A stretch of 64,000 nt of DNA from Phoronis australis. Lineage: Eukaryota; Phoronida; Phoronidae. The translations under genes and the position numbers were made by a program. This document shows positions 24,946 to 38,300 of the stretch, piece after piece. Under the pieces are notes generated by a model, which did no database searches, was not told the origin of the DNA, and saw only the letters and a list, made by a program, of their open reading frames with translations. Positions within the stretch are counted from its first letter, which is position 1. Each line of letters starts with the position of its first letter. Where the stretch lies: assembly GCA_002633005.1 (NCBI GenBank), contig NMRA01000508.1, positions 49,590 through 113,589 on the forward strand, in the 5' to 3' direction.

Positions 24946-26273
24946 GAGCCGGTGACTCTGGGGAAAGGCATTTTGTTCTTTTCACTTCCCATTTCCTGCA
25001 AATAATTGAAAAGTTAACGATCTACAAAACATACAACATCAACCCGTTATATTTTACTTTTCATAAAGCATACGAATACCGAACCTGAAGCGTAGGTCGA
25101 CTGAAAAAGGCCTAGTTTCTTCAAACAAATAACATTTTTCCAAATGCGACGGCCTCTGTTTCTTCCCAGGTAAATGTGGCGATAAAACGGCAGATATTAT
25201 GGTCATTTCCTTTTCATGTAACTCTCCAAAACAGTGTTTTGAAGTTCTTAATATCTTTAAAACGACAAATTTGTATGTCTAAAATATGTATTTTTTAAAT
25301 TCCACACAACCAGAATTTTAATGGTAAATGCTGTTATTGCTTGGCTCAGTGAGAAATTTCGAAAATAATGGAGTTGCCAAAACTTGAACTTCCCCGAGTA
25401 AAACATGACTTATCAAGAGCACATTCGGAATGTGCCATGCGTGGATTGTTGAAAAGTGCAAAATGGTTTGTATGTGAGGAATATTGATCGTTTGTTTATG
25501 TCGTTAATATTAGTAAACCCGATCATTTTTGTGATCGGATCTCCCGCCATTCTCCGACTCCGTCCATAATTTGTTCATCATCACATTTATTAAATTCATA
25601 GATTATTCTAAATTCGTGATTTGATGAGTTGTGCACATGTGATATGACTATATTGCTCGACGCTTAGCTTGATGGTAGGTAACATTTGGCTACTTGGCGA
25701 AAATCTGTGGTCGCCACACGAAATCTGCCCGTCTTCACGGTTAATTGCCAATAGATTTATTTCACGCCAACAGGAGGCGCGTTCCAAAACAAGACTCTCT
25801 AGGATAGTTCTTTTGCCTTATCGGCTTATAGTTGCATTCCGCATTGCTTGAACGGCGATATAGTGAAAATATACGGACACTGTGTAACAATTCCTATAAG
25901 CTGTTGACATTTGGAAACGTTGTGTTGTTGCGACGAAGGGAAATATTTTCGTGTAAAATTTATTAATGTTTTCAAAAAGTAAGATCACATTTTGTCGCAT
26001 CTCGGTTGTCAAGTATCGACTTAGCAACGACTAGTGAATCTGCATGGCCAACCAGGCTGGTGTTTTCATGACTACAGGTTGAAACATCATACATTTTCCA
26101 AAAAGTTCAGGGCCCTCAATCTCTTGATTGTTGGGCCAAATATTGGCCCTATTCCACTCTCAAAAATATTTAAAAAATCACGTGAAATTCGCCCCACGAG
26201 GCCTAAAAATGACACGCGCGCACAGTGTAAAAATGACCTGTAACCACACGGGTAACATTTTAAAAGAGCAAAA
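24946..26273. other. Spacer upstream of CDC23
   Basis: Separates the minus-strand PRDM gene from the plus-strand CDC23 gene, so promoters of either or both may be here. No TATA box, CpG-rich core or other element stands out by eye. Short open frames lack domains. Confidence 0.4.
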
Positions 26274-26341
26274 ATGCTACTTGAGGCAGAGCGTGTGAGG
26301 GCTTGCAACAGGGCGGGGTTGCATGCTATTGATGGTGATTG
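26274..26341 (+). CDS. CDC23: Tentative first coding exon of CDC23
   Basis: ATG at 26274 (in-frame stop upstream at 26253) opens a 22-codon frame ending two bases into a codon at a good donor, TG|GTAGGT. Joining to the next exon at 28135 makes TGG, a tryptophan, exactly where human CDC23 has the Trp of KWSAEL. The residues before it (NRAGLHA...W) resemble ERGLLHSSKW of human. Against it: the alignment needs a two-residue gap and the N-terminus would be ~30 aa shorter than human. A non-ATG upstream exon could exist. Confidence 0.5.
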
Positions 26342-29300
26342 GTAGGTAGATTTTCCCCCTCACTCGGCTCAAAAATTCACCCAGTCAGACGGCACAGGCA
26401 CTTTAATTCCCCTCAGATGAACGAAGCCCCTGAAGAAACATGATAACTATATGCTTGCTCTGTCCAGGCTGCAATTGAGTTCTAAAACAAGGTTATGCTT
26501 TCGTTGAACGAATTAAATGTTCTAATTTTAAAATTCAACTTGGTCCAGATATTGTTATTTGAAACATGATATAGATCATCTATATGTAAGAATTATTAAA
26601 ACCAAAAAAGCAGAATTAGTCAAAAAAAAATTATTTTCAATTACAAGGCTGCTTTTTTATTTTTAAAAAAAATATAATTAATAATATTAATTAATATGTT
26701 CTAGCAGATCAATAACAAATCAATTATTTGTCCCGGCAGTCCATACCACACTACGAGGACCTAGGATATGCTTGATGTTAATATTTTTGATCAACAAACC
26801 AGATGAAACTTGCACATGACTGCAAAATGCGATGCGCCACCACTGTCGAATATATCTCAACTCGTCCAAACTACAAGCAGATGACCTGGTCCGTATAGAA
26901 AACATTTTTGTCAACACTTTACAAGAAGAAACGTAACTCTGAAGATCAGCATAATACCTAATTCGTATCATGATCGCCGCCATTTTGTCATATTTACTTT
27001 TCATTTTTCGAACCTAGTTTTCTGAAAAACCTCACACCCTTTCGTTAGACAACTCTTTGGTGCATTGACTTGTTCTGTAATGTATATTTCTACATCTGTG
27101 TAGTTAATTATCGACACATTTTTTAAGATTTAATATCCAGGTTGGACTCGAAAGACCAGCCATTTAACTCACGCAATGTCAATTTCCGCTTTGTTTATCG
27201 CGGTGAGCTTCGCTGTGGATTTTAATGTCCGCCGCGTGGATTAGTCGTATAGTAATATTGCAGTTAGATCTCTTACCCATTAAATCTTGCTGTAGTAATT
27301 GCCGAATTTACCTGACCCGGCAATCAAACCAGTGATCCCGCAAAAACAAACGTGCTAACCGTTCAACTGCCCATTAGCAGGTGGTTGCTGATAGAGGCTC
27401 ATTTGTCATTTGATTAATCAGATGCTCATGCAACACTAAGATAGAACAATAAAGATGATCACATATGCTGGTGGCTCATGTTTTGCTGATTGACTTGCCC
27501 GATTGCCGCACAAGTCCGACTTCTGTCTGTTTACTTTTGCATTTTAAGCGTGTGTTGAGAGATTTTGTTAAGTGTCGGCCATCGACTGGGCTCGATTCTT
27601 TTTGAGAATGTACGATTGGTTTCACGTTGTCTGCCATGAAAAGGCCTAAACAGATTGGGGATTATTTTACAAACCACAAGATGTTCCAGGTACAGATGTT
27701 GACTAAGATCCTGATGTGACAGATGATCCAATTATAATCTTGATCTTAAGATAACAAAGCTCAGTCAAGGAAATACAAATATGCGCCCAACCTTTCAATG
27801 TACTGGATTTTACTGATAACACCGGCATCCGAGAACCTTCAGTTCGCGTCTAATTTGAGAATAGGTGGTTCTCAACAAGAAGACTAAGCTTGGATTGAAA
27901 TAACGTATTTTGAAAATCCAAAATTTGATTATTTCAAGAATTGCCATAGCAATCCTCAGGCTCTTTCCCCAGTTGCCTAGCACAATTATGAAACTGCACT
28001 GGCGACCTGTAGGTTACAATTCAAGTAAAAAAGAAAAAAATTTTCTCTGGAAAATTTCTAATTCGAGTCAAAGAGTAGTGAGTTGACCAAATGGTTACAA
28101 ATGGGTGTATATCTTTCGCTTCAACTTTTTTCAGGTCTGCAGAGCTGATGTTCACATTAAAGACAGTGGAAGCTGACAATTCAACAGATGCTGTAGACCT
28201 GTGTCATGTATGTGGTTTGGCGTCTTAAATGTTTCTGCGGTCCTAATTGACCTATCGTCCTGACCAATCAAAAAGCAGCATTCTTGACATACCTTCGCTT
28301 CCAACTCGCCATTTACCTGACAAAACAACACGTTTCTGGGTAAAATTTATCATTTGTTTGTCATAATCTTGCATGAGGGTGGTCGGGTGGAGCTTGCAAT
28401 AGGTCAGTTAGGGCAAGTGGAATTACCAAACATCAATAAGAATTATTCATCTTTAAAGATGCAGTGAGACTTTTAATGAATTACATTTTTTTATGAGGTG
28501 TAATTAGAAACTACAACTCAATGTATTAAAAAATAGGACTTCACCCCAAAAATATGAATACTGGAATGTATGCCACTAAAATTAAATCAATGCAAGAATA
28601 GAGAGTTCAGTCCACCAACTACAGTGCTGCCATCTAGTGGTAAGGTGAATGCATCATGTTGGTGCTATATCTGCAAGCGACTATTAGAGAGAACTAGGAA
28701 AAACTGGGGTGGGCTAGTGCTGGCACATGGGTCGACTTATAGTAGACATGGACTACATGGTTGCAGTGACATGCGATGCACTTCCCAGTGACTTAGAAGA
28801 GAATATGACTTGTTATTCACCAATCACCAAGCACAGGCTTGTAATTAGCACCATGTTACCAGGATGTTTTCTGAGAGAATTTTTTGCTTGGCCTTTTTAC
28901 GGCAAAGTGTAAGCTAGGGAAGATGTTGATATGACGTCTGAGAGGTGTGAATTAGTGTTGGCTTATATCCAAGCAGGTGGAGTTGCATTTGAGAAAACAG
29001 AAAACGTTTGTGTAGTTATATCCAGAAATGGGCTTATGTTGGGTATATTATTCATATATTCCCTTGATATTGTCTTTAGTGTTGCCACTTTTTCAACTAT
29101 GTCCTGCTGTTCCTGGGGTATCTAACCACTGCATGTTTGAATATAAAATATTTTTCCTGGGCTCGGGGTGTAATCTTTGTACTTAAAGCTCGTCTCAAAA
29201 ATTGAACAATATGTCTGTCATGGATTACGGAGCAACATTCGAGTCTCGCTGTATTTACCCACAATTCCGTAAATATCTGCCAGGCATATTTGATGCCTCA

Positions 29301-32300
29301 TTTTCGTGCCACTGGAGCGTCTCGTGTCATTTGTTGTCTGATTCTGATCAAGTTTTTCTCGGTTGCATTACTCATTTCTTCCTTCCAATGCCAACGAATC
29401 ATTACTGCCGTGTGAGATGCAACTCTGACGTGAAAAAGTTTGATAAATTGTACAAACACCCACGGGTGTGTCATCTGAAATTCTTCGCCTTCCCGACATC
29501 AATGAGACGCAAAAGGGTGCTTGATTTCTAAAATTAGATCACATGCTTTCTTATCTCCATTACAAAGAAGAGTTCTATCGCCGTGTGACGGCCCTATTTC
29601 AATGCACACTTCGAGTAAACTTTGGAATTAGTGTGAACTGTAACCTTACGTCGTGATTGTAAGTTTGGAGTTAGAATCTCATTGAAGTCTGAGTTTGGAG
29701 ATTAATTTCCACTCTGTGCATACTTTGAATTTTCCAAATAAACACTTTTAAAGGCCCACACTCGGCTTGATGCCCAACCCCTGATATTTGAGTTTCCTAA
29801 CTTAAGCGCCCGGGGTGGTGATCCAGACTAGTATCATGGTGTAGCACTTTGTTTTGTTATCCAGGTGGCGGAGACGGAGCAGGACAGCTATAATTTAGCG
29901 AAGAGTTACTATGATCTTAAGGAATACGAGCGTGCTGCCTACTTCCTGAATGGATGCACCAGCGCCCCCTGTATGTTCTTGAGCTACTACTGCCGCTACC
30001 TGGCGGGGGAGAAAAGAAAACTGGATAATGCATCTGACTCGGCTGGTAACTTTACGTACTATATGTACATGTGGCAGAAATATGTATACCGTACCCACTG
30101 CAAAAAAATTAAAGGAATCTGAGAGCTTTTCGATATCGATCCGCCATCTTGCTCGCTCTTAGAAATGTCCGCTCGGTGTTGTGAGACAAAGGAGGTTATT
30201 GTATCTCCTCTAGTGGACGGTCTATGAGCGAACAAGATGGTAGATCGCTGTGTAAAGCCTCTCGGTGATTCCTTTAATTTTGTTTTGCTGTGAGTATGGT
30301 TTATATATATATTTTTATTACTCAACCATAGCCGATTAGCGTTCATCAGGGTATATAAATGCGATTTACATTTTTTGCATCTAGTTATTCCTCTAGTTCA
30401 GTAATAATGTCCTGCGTCAAATAGTTACACGAATGTAATAAAAAGAAACCATGCACACCTGTGGACTCATGACTGGTCTCTGCATTATGATGGAGTTGGC
30501 ATAAATAATCTTACATAATCTTACATTGTCTTTATTTTCTGTTTGTAAGAATTATTTTCAAACTTTGAAATAACCAATTTAATGGCGCATTTTGCCCTGT
30601 TTAGTTGACTAAAAACGAAAATCAGATCTCATTTCCGTTACCATAAAAAACATCGAAATCATGGTAACGGAAATAGAATCATATCTTGGTAAGGAATGTT
30701 AGGAAGGCATAATTTGATTTTTGTTTTTGGGTAGCTAAACAGTGTAAAATGTAGCTTTTACATAAGGCATTAGCTACACTTGTGCCCTCTGTGGGAGGGT
30801 GTCAGGGGTCATATGTTCGACGTGCCAAGTTGTTTCCAATTTGTTATATCCTAATCGAAGGTTGCAAATGTGGCCTCTGACAGGTTACCCATGGTAGCCA
30901 TTTTAAATGGAAGTTACCTAAGATTGTCGAGTCTCCTTTGGAAGGGCTTGGAATATTCTTCTTTTAAAAGGATTTCCTCTTTTTTAGTTTCAATTTCCAC
31001 TCATTTGATTTCCAAAATCATTATTTTGACTTTATTCATGCAAAAAACATTTCTTGTACTTAAATTTTACGACACAAAAAATAATTTTATGACATCAGCC
31101 TTTTGATCTGCTGAACTATACATCACCTGGAAGTGTTTCCTCTTTTTTGTTATGGGTCTTTTGAAGCCCTGTTTGGAAGTGCTTTATTTAATCACAGGGA
31201 AGAACGTTGTATTGTCACAGTGCAAAAACGTAAAATGTCTAAGGAAAGCCCTTTCTTTTATAGTACTTTGTTTGTTCCAGATCAAATGTTGGTCCCTTTT
31301 CAGAGTGCATATTAATATTTTGTCTTACTTGCCAGGTGCCAACACAAAAGCTGATAACGAACACTTGAAGATTTTGAGAAATGAACTTCAGAAGAAATCC
31401 AAAGAAAATGAATTGGACGGCTACTGCTCGTATCTGTAAGTTTTAGCATTAAGTTGAGATGGCGTTTGTGCCATGTTTACCTGGCTAAAAATTAATATTG
31501 GATGCGCGTCTCATAAAATAAGTTTGTTAATATTCCGTGCCATGATGAGATTGTTTTTCTGTTTATTTCAACCAGAATTTTGTTACCCTGATATTATCGC
31601 TACCGCGGTAATTGCCCTACTCTACATAAAGGAAGCTAGATCACTGCTACAGATGTTGAAGGATTGTGTCCCCTGAGATCTGTGTAAAGGTCTGTTGAGG
31701 AAGTATGTACGGCTGCGGTATGGGCCAAGTTTCTAATGAAATATCAGCATAATTGTCTGCTGATAGGGTCTCTTTAGGTTGCCTTATATTGTCAGTGTTT
31801 TTACGTAACTGATGAGATCACCCATCTACACTGTTACATTTGCCAGGTATGGTGTCATTCTCAAGAGGCTAAGTGTGCATGACCAGGCAGTTGAAGTGTT
31901 GGTACAAGCCATCAACAGAACGCCTCAGCACTGGGGGGCGTGGCTTGAGCTGTCTTCACTCATCAACGACAAGGACACGGTAACGACAACTAAAGGTTGC
32001 CTATATACGATGCTGCATCAATCATGTGTATTCAGAGAAGAATTATATAACAAAACTTTGATTCTATTTCTTCATTAAAGCAATTATGTAACCTGCCATT
32101 TTCATAAATTCCTGTTTTGTTATGGAAGACTCATACAGTGCAAATTACATAAAGCCAAAATCACAAAAATTTTGTAGTGATCAGGGCTTGGAATTTTCCG
32201 CGGGAAACGCGGATTTCCGCTTTTTTCAAATGTGCTTTCCGCTTTTTTATAATATTTCCGTGTAAAAAATCGGATTTGATATAAAATTTCCGCGGCAAAT

Positions 32301-35300
32301 TCCTTTCGTACCGCGGCGTTGCAGACGACGTTCACCTCGAAAAGCGGAAGTTGCTCTTTATGTTTGGAGGAACGTAAATTGTCAACATTGCCGGGGCATC
32401 TGGGATAGCGTGGTGTGATTTTCAATGGCGTCTCGTGTTATTGTTAAGCGCGGCGACAAATACTACCGCTCTGCAGCCAAAAATGTGTGGGTTGGGAGTA
32501 GACGGGCGAGCTAGTCCGCCCGATTTTTGTCGGAGAAAGGTTCACAACGACCAGTTCTAGGCTGGGTTACCGGGCGATGATTTGGGCCGTAAAAGTTTCT
32601 GCGTTTTTTTGTCATTGGTCATTCCAAGCCCTGAGTGGTAGTGGTGTCAAATCTTCTGGTTGAAGCATTCTTTCAATGCATTTAGTCCATACTGTTTCCA
32701 TGTGTATGTTGAAACACAGCCTCGCCATATTACAGAACTGAAATAAAATGTTTCACCCCAAAACAGTGGCAAAATTATTGTTATCAAAGATGTCACCGTG
32801 TGGAGCTTCAGTTGGGAGGATTTAGTGGACATAGTGATGCAACATAGTAATTTGAATCAACACTTTATGTGACAAAACAGTTTGTTGGTTGAAAGTATCA
32901 GTTTCATTTTGCCCAGTGTCTTCAAATCCATGGACCATGAAGAACTTCTTTAGTTAAAACATTTCCTTGCCTTCGTATGTGTTCCTTTTGCCACAAAACC
33001 AAATCCTGTTCACGAAACTGATAGACTACTCACTGCTATAGAACTGACCGCAACTTATTCTTAACTCTTTGAGAAATGTTTTCTCAGCTTAGAAAAATTG
33101 TAATTTGTTACTTGCTTGAGATCAGGTCTTGCTCATAAAATGACATTAAATGAACCCCTCCAACATGCCATTTTATAGAACCTGTTCTCGAACAATGAGT
33201 GATGGTCCCATACATTCCTTGTCATCACTTCTATAATTGGTCAATAAGCAATTTGATACTAGCTTCAGACTGGCATGTCGTCTAAATCAAAAGTTAGTCA
33301 GCGAGATGGAGATCAGGGGAGTGTTCCATTGAGCAGGTTTATTTGGAGAAAAGTGAAATCATGCAAGACCACGCTAAGTCTCACGAATGTGAAGTGAGCG
33401 TTTACTGAGCATGCTCAACAATTGTAGCCTAGCAACGTCTCAGCCACTGATGTGATTGGTTGGTGAGATTGCAGTCTTGAATTATGGGATAGAATTCACT
33501 GAAAGTTTCCGTTTATAAGATAAGGTTTCTGCCCACAAGTGAATGTCTTGTGTCTTAAGTTCACACAATGCTGCTCAGGTTATGGGCTCCTTAACTTTTT
33601 ACTAATTTGATATTTGCTACATGTTAAGACAAATCCTTACACCCATTGTTCCAGCTATGGAGTCTATCTTTACCCGATCACTGGATGAAGAACTTCTTTC
33701 TTGCGCGTATGTATCTGGAGCTGCAGATGAACGAGGAGGCACTGGCCTTGCTCCAGCAACTCATGCAACAAGGTCTGGCTAAGAGTGGTCATGTGATCGC
33801 CGAGTGCGCGCAAGCATTTCACAATGTCAGAGGTTAGACTTTCGTGTGATGTGGGTAATATAGTTCAAAAGTCTTGATGTTTTTATTCACCTGCAGTTGA
33901 TAAAATAATGAGTTTTGTCAGTTGAAGTTTTGGTAAAAATCATGAAGAAAATAAGACTGATTACATTGTAAGAGTGTATTAGGTACACCTGTTGGAGTCT
34001 AAAATAATGTTTTTTTGCTCGACGAGTGTTTGTCGAATTTATTCAAGTTTTTCACTTGCAGGCACGTGCTCCTAATTTCTGATTTTGGCAAAACTTAAAA
34101 TATGGTGCGTGTGCACCAAGATATCTTGGCCGCAAATGTGCAAATTTGTGTCAAAAAAATTCCTTTGTCCTTCTAATTGAAAATTTAATTTTGGTGTAAA
34201 TGGACTTTATCCATAAAAATGAAAGTCCATAACCAGGTATCAACTGGTATTTGAAATTTGGATACAAAATCTAGTTTTATTTTCTCAGTGCCATTATGAA
34301 GTATGGTATTCGTTCTCTTGTCAAAATGGATATCCAGTTTATTTTTAAAACTGATGTATCTACACTTCCAGAATTTTAGTGTTCACCTGAATCACAATAA
34401 ACAACATTACTGGATCCTTGCTGTCATCCCCTGATTGTTCTTTGTAGATGTTGACCAAGCAGTTGATAGATTTGCTGAGTTACAAAAGCTGGATCCCTAC
34501 AGGTTAGAGAACATGGACACCTACTCCAACTTGTTGTATGTCAAGGTTAGTGTGTACCAGATGGGTTGTAACTTGGATCAAATAATCTGAGAAAGAACTC
34601 AGTGTCCGCACTTGTGTGCGTTTGTGACTGAGTAGGTAATTTTAATTACTTTGGAATTGTTACGAGCATGTTTCTCTTGAAATTTTATGATAGTGGGAAA
34701 TAATGTGTTTCCTCAATGAGACTCCAGTACTCAAGGGTAATCTTATTACAAGGGAAGTGTTTTGTCTTGACACCATTCGGTTGTCATTGAGTGCTTTCTT
34801 TTTCGTGAGTAGCTGAATCTTTCCTGTACTTTGATTCACTAATTTCAGAATTGGGTGGAGCAAACGTTGTCTATAACATAGGGGAGTGTCTTAATGTTAA
34901 GATTTGACCATTTCAGGAAATGAGGGCGGAGCTGGCCCACCTGGCTCATCATTGCTGTGACATTGACAAGTATAGGACAGAAACCTGCTGTGTTATAGGT
35001 AATTTGTACTACACACCCATTTTGCTTGAACGAATTCATATCAGGCTGATGATAAATTTGTCATCATTCATAGCTTCATTCATGGAAAGTCTTTTAATGA
35101 TTTATTGTTGCCCATTGTTAAGAACTCATCATAACTAGTAATATTGGAATGAAAATGTGGTGAGTTGGATCTATGATTTCTATTGTGACAAGCTATTGAC
35201 ATGAGAAAGACACTAAAAAGAAATAACAAAAAAGTTATGGAAAACTTATAAAATTTGATGAAAACGATAAATTTGTTCCTAGTCTTTTATCGAGATTGTG

Positions 35301-38300
35301 CATTTATTATTGATTTGTGGAACCATTAATTCACTAAAATGAAAGTTATGCCCTGCAAAAATTTGTGAAAACAGAATACGAGTGGGAACTATAATAAAAG
35401 TTAAACAGTAAGAATGTCTTTAAATTTTTTTCTGCTACTGCCATAACACTGACGGTATAATGATAGAACCAGCTCATGTTCCAAACATTTTCACGAATTT
35501 TATGACACTCTTGTCTAACCTCAATGATGTGAATATAAATAATAAGAAAATTAAACATCGCTGTCTGTTGTGGCTGTAGATTTTGATATCGGTGGGATGG
35601 TGTAGTAAATGTGGCTTCAGATCAACATAACTGCTGAGCTGACTTTAATTGTAGTCTCACCCGACTTCAAAATGTGGCTTCAGTTCAACATAACTGCTGA
35701 GCTGACTTTAATTGTAGTCCCACCCGACTTCGAAATGCAATGTCTTGAGGCCTTAACACCATGTTGTTTCTGTCAGGTAACTACTACAGTCTGCGAGGTC
35801 AACACGATAAGGCCATTGAGTACTTCCAGAGGGCGCTACGGCTCAGTCCTGACTACCTGGCTGCATGGACATTGATGGGTCATGAATACATGGAGATGAG
35901 GAACTCTAATGGGGCCATACAGGCATATAGGCAAGCCATAGGTCAGTCATGGGGGTCAGGGGTCGTTGAGGATTGATGAGTTCATGGTAATGTGGAACTA
36001 ATGAGGGGTCTTGTAGGCATATAGGAAAGCCATAGGTGAGTCATGGGGTCAGGGGTCATTGAGGATTGGTGAGTTTATGGTAATATTGAACTGATGTGGG
36101 GTCTTGTAGCCATATAGGAAAGCCATAGGTTAGTCATGGGGCCAGGGGTCATTGAGGGTTAATGAGTTTATGGTAATGTGTAACCAATGAGGGGTCTTTT
36201 TGGCCTATAGGCAAGCCACAGGACACTCGTGGGGTCAGGGGTCATTGAGGATTGGTGAGTTTATGGTAATGAGGCGTAATACAGGCATGTAGGCAAGTGA
36301 TAGTTATTGCTGATTGGTGGTGATGGGGTCATGTGATCAACTCATGGTTAGGCGGAGCCGTACAGGCAAGCCAGAAGTCTGTCTTATGGTTCATCAATCA
36401 GTTAATATAAAACTTTCCTAATCTGTAAATCTTGAGACAAAAACTTGATTGGAGGGGATGCCTGTCTATGTCTCAAGGCTTGGATTTTTCCGCGAAACAC
36501 GGATTTCTGCTTTTTTCAAATGTTCTGTCCACGCATTTTATTATATATTGTATTTAAGGTTCATATCGACTATTTCAAGGTTGGGTAGTGCACATGTTTT
36601 GGGCTGTAAAAGTTTCCGCGTTTTTTGTCATTGGTCATTCCAAGCCCTGATGTCTACAGCCCCAGAAATTCGGTTTGCAGTATATCCAGGTTCTCATTCA
36701 TTCTTTTGCATACAGTTATATTCAACAGTAAAATCGTGTTTGTCTCGCAACACCTGTAGTCACTAGTACCTGAGAATGACCATACATGACTTAAAATGCC
36801 TTGTGGACCAAGTCACAGCTAATCTTTGATATTTGTAATTGCAGAGGTGAACCAACGTGACTACCGCGCCTGGTACGGTCTCGGTCAGACGTACGAGATC
36901 ATGAAAATGCACTTCTACTCTCTTTATTACTTCAGGGAGGCCATGAAGCTCAGGTGAGTTTATCTAATCATCAATAGGTGGCATCACCAGTCTGAAGATA
37001 CTTGGAGGACTATAGATTTTTCGGTGTTCTTAAAGAAGTGGACTGATTTTAGTGAACTGTGGTTAGTGCACAGGGTTTCTTTAGGTTGGGCATTTTAACC
37101 ACATATTGAGATTTGTTTGTGTCTAGTGTAATGTGGTTAGGGCTGTTCCAGTAAAATCTGCATGGGAGGGGGGAAGGCACTTTTTTTGCACCCACCACCC
37201 ATATTTTTCATTTATTTCTTCAGCCTACCACCCGTAATTTTTTATAAGTTTGTAATGCAACCACCCGTAATTTTTGTTGTTCTTGTGGTTGACTGCACAG
37301 GCACTTGAGTTTATCTTTTCCTCGATCACCACTGACGTCATTCATTACTAAGAAAACATAAATGTTTCTTATATATGGTTATTAGCCATCGAGAAATTCG
37401 AGCGCCTGTGGTTGACTGGTGCTAAGGGCTTGCCGATGGGGGAGATCGGAGGGAGTGAAAAAGAGAGCTTTTTGCAAGTTGCGTTTTTGTTTTAAATTAG
37501 TTGTTGATTCTGTGCAGATAGTTTATAAAACTTACTGAAATTACCCACCAACAAACATTCATGGCGCAATGAAACAACAACTACCTGTAAATTTTTATTT
37601 TTTTGAAGTACGACCACCACCCATTTTGAATTTAAATCAAACACAACCACCCATAAATTTTTATTTCAATTGCCTCCCCCCTCCCACACGGGTTTTACTG
37701 GAACAGCCCTTATTGATTTTCTACCTTCGCACTCGGATTTTTTTCCTATTAAAGCGCTTTTCTAATCATTCTGCTTGGATACTTTACATTGATAGGCAAT
37801 TGCATTTTGAAAAAATGCTTGCTTAGACCAGTTCCTTGCTAATGGTTACCTACATGCAAGACGAAAGTAATGCTTAGACCAGTTCCTTGTTAATGGTTAC
37901 CTACATGCAAGGCAAAAGTAATGTTTAGACCAGTTCCTTGCTTAAATGGTTACCTACATGCAAGACAAAAGTAATGCTTAGACCAGTTCCTTGCTAATGG
38001 TTACCTACATGCAAGACAAAAGTAATGCTTAGACCAGTTCCTTGCTAATGGTTACCTACATGCAAGACAAAAGTAATGTTTAGACCAGTTCCTTGCTAAT
38101 GGTTACCTACATGAAAGACAAAAGTAATGCTTAGACCAGTTCCTTGCTAATGGTTACCTACATGCAAGACAAAAGTAATCAGAAAAAATACTATTTCCTT
38201 GTCACAGTTGCAAATTCATTTAAGAGCAAAAATGACTAGTAATGGGTATCACAAGGACAAAATCTTAACTACACGATATTCTTTGGTCATGAGGCTAACT

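Noticed and set aside
26720-27004. 94-codon minus-strand frame in CDC23 intron 1, looking like a divergent gene
   Set aside because: Part of it matches the dispersed repeat seen at ~19572 (GGCGCAGAATATGTCAAC-like), it has no domain and no good donor follows.
27636-27714. Short frame beginning [11 protein letters not shown], resembling hAT/ZMYM-type transposase N-termini
   Set aside because: Only ~26 codons, then a stop; too short to support a transposase call.
29202-29531. 109-codon plus-strand frame in CDC23 intron 2
   Set aside because: No domain, no splice fit to CDC23, composition of a chance frame.
37821-38179. Regular repeats suggesting a CRISPR array
   Set aside because: The 51-bp units are contiguous with no unique spacers, and the host is an animal; it is a minisatellite.
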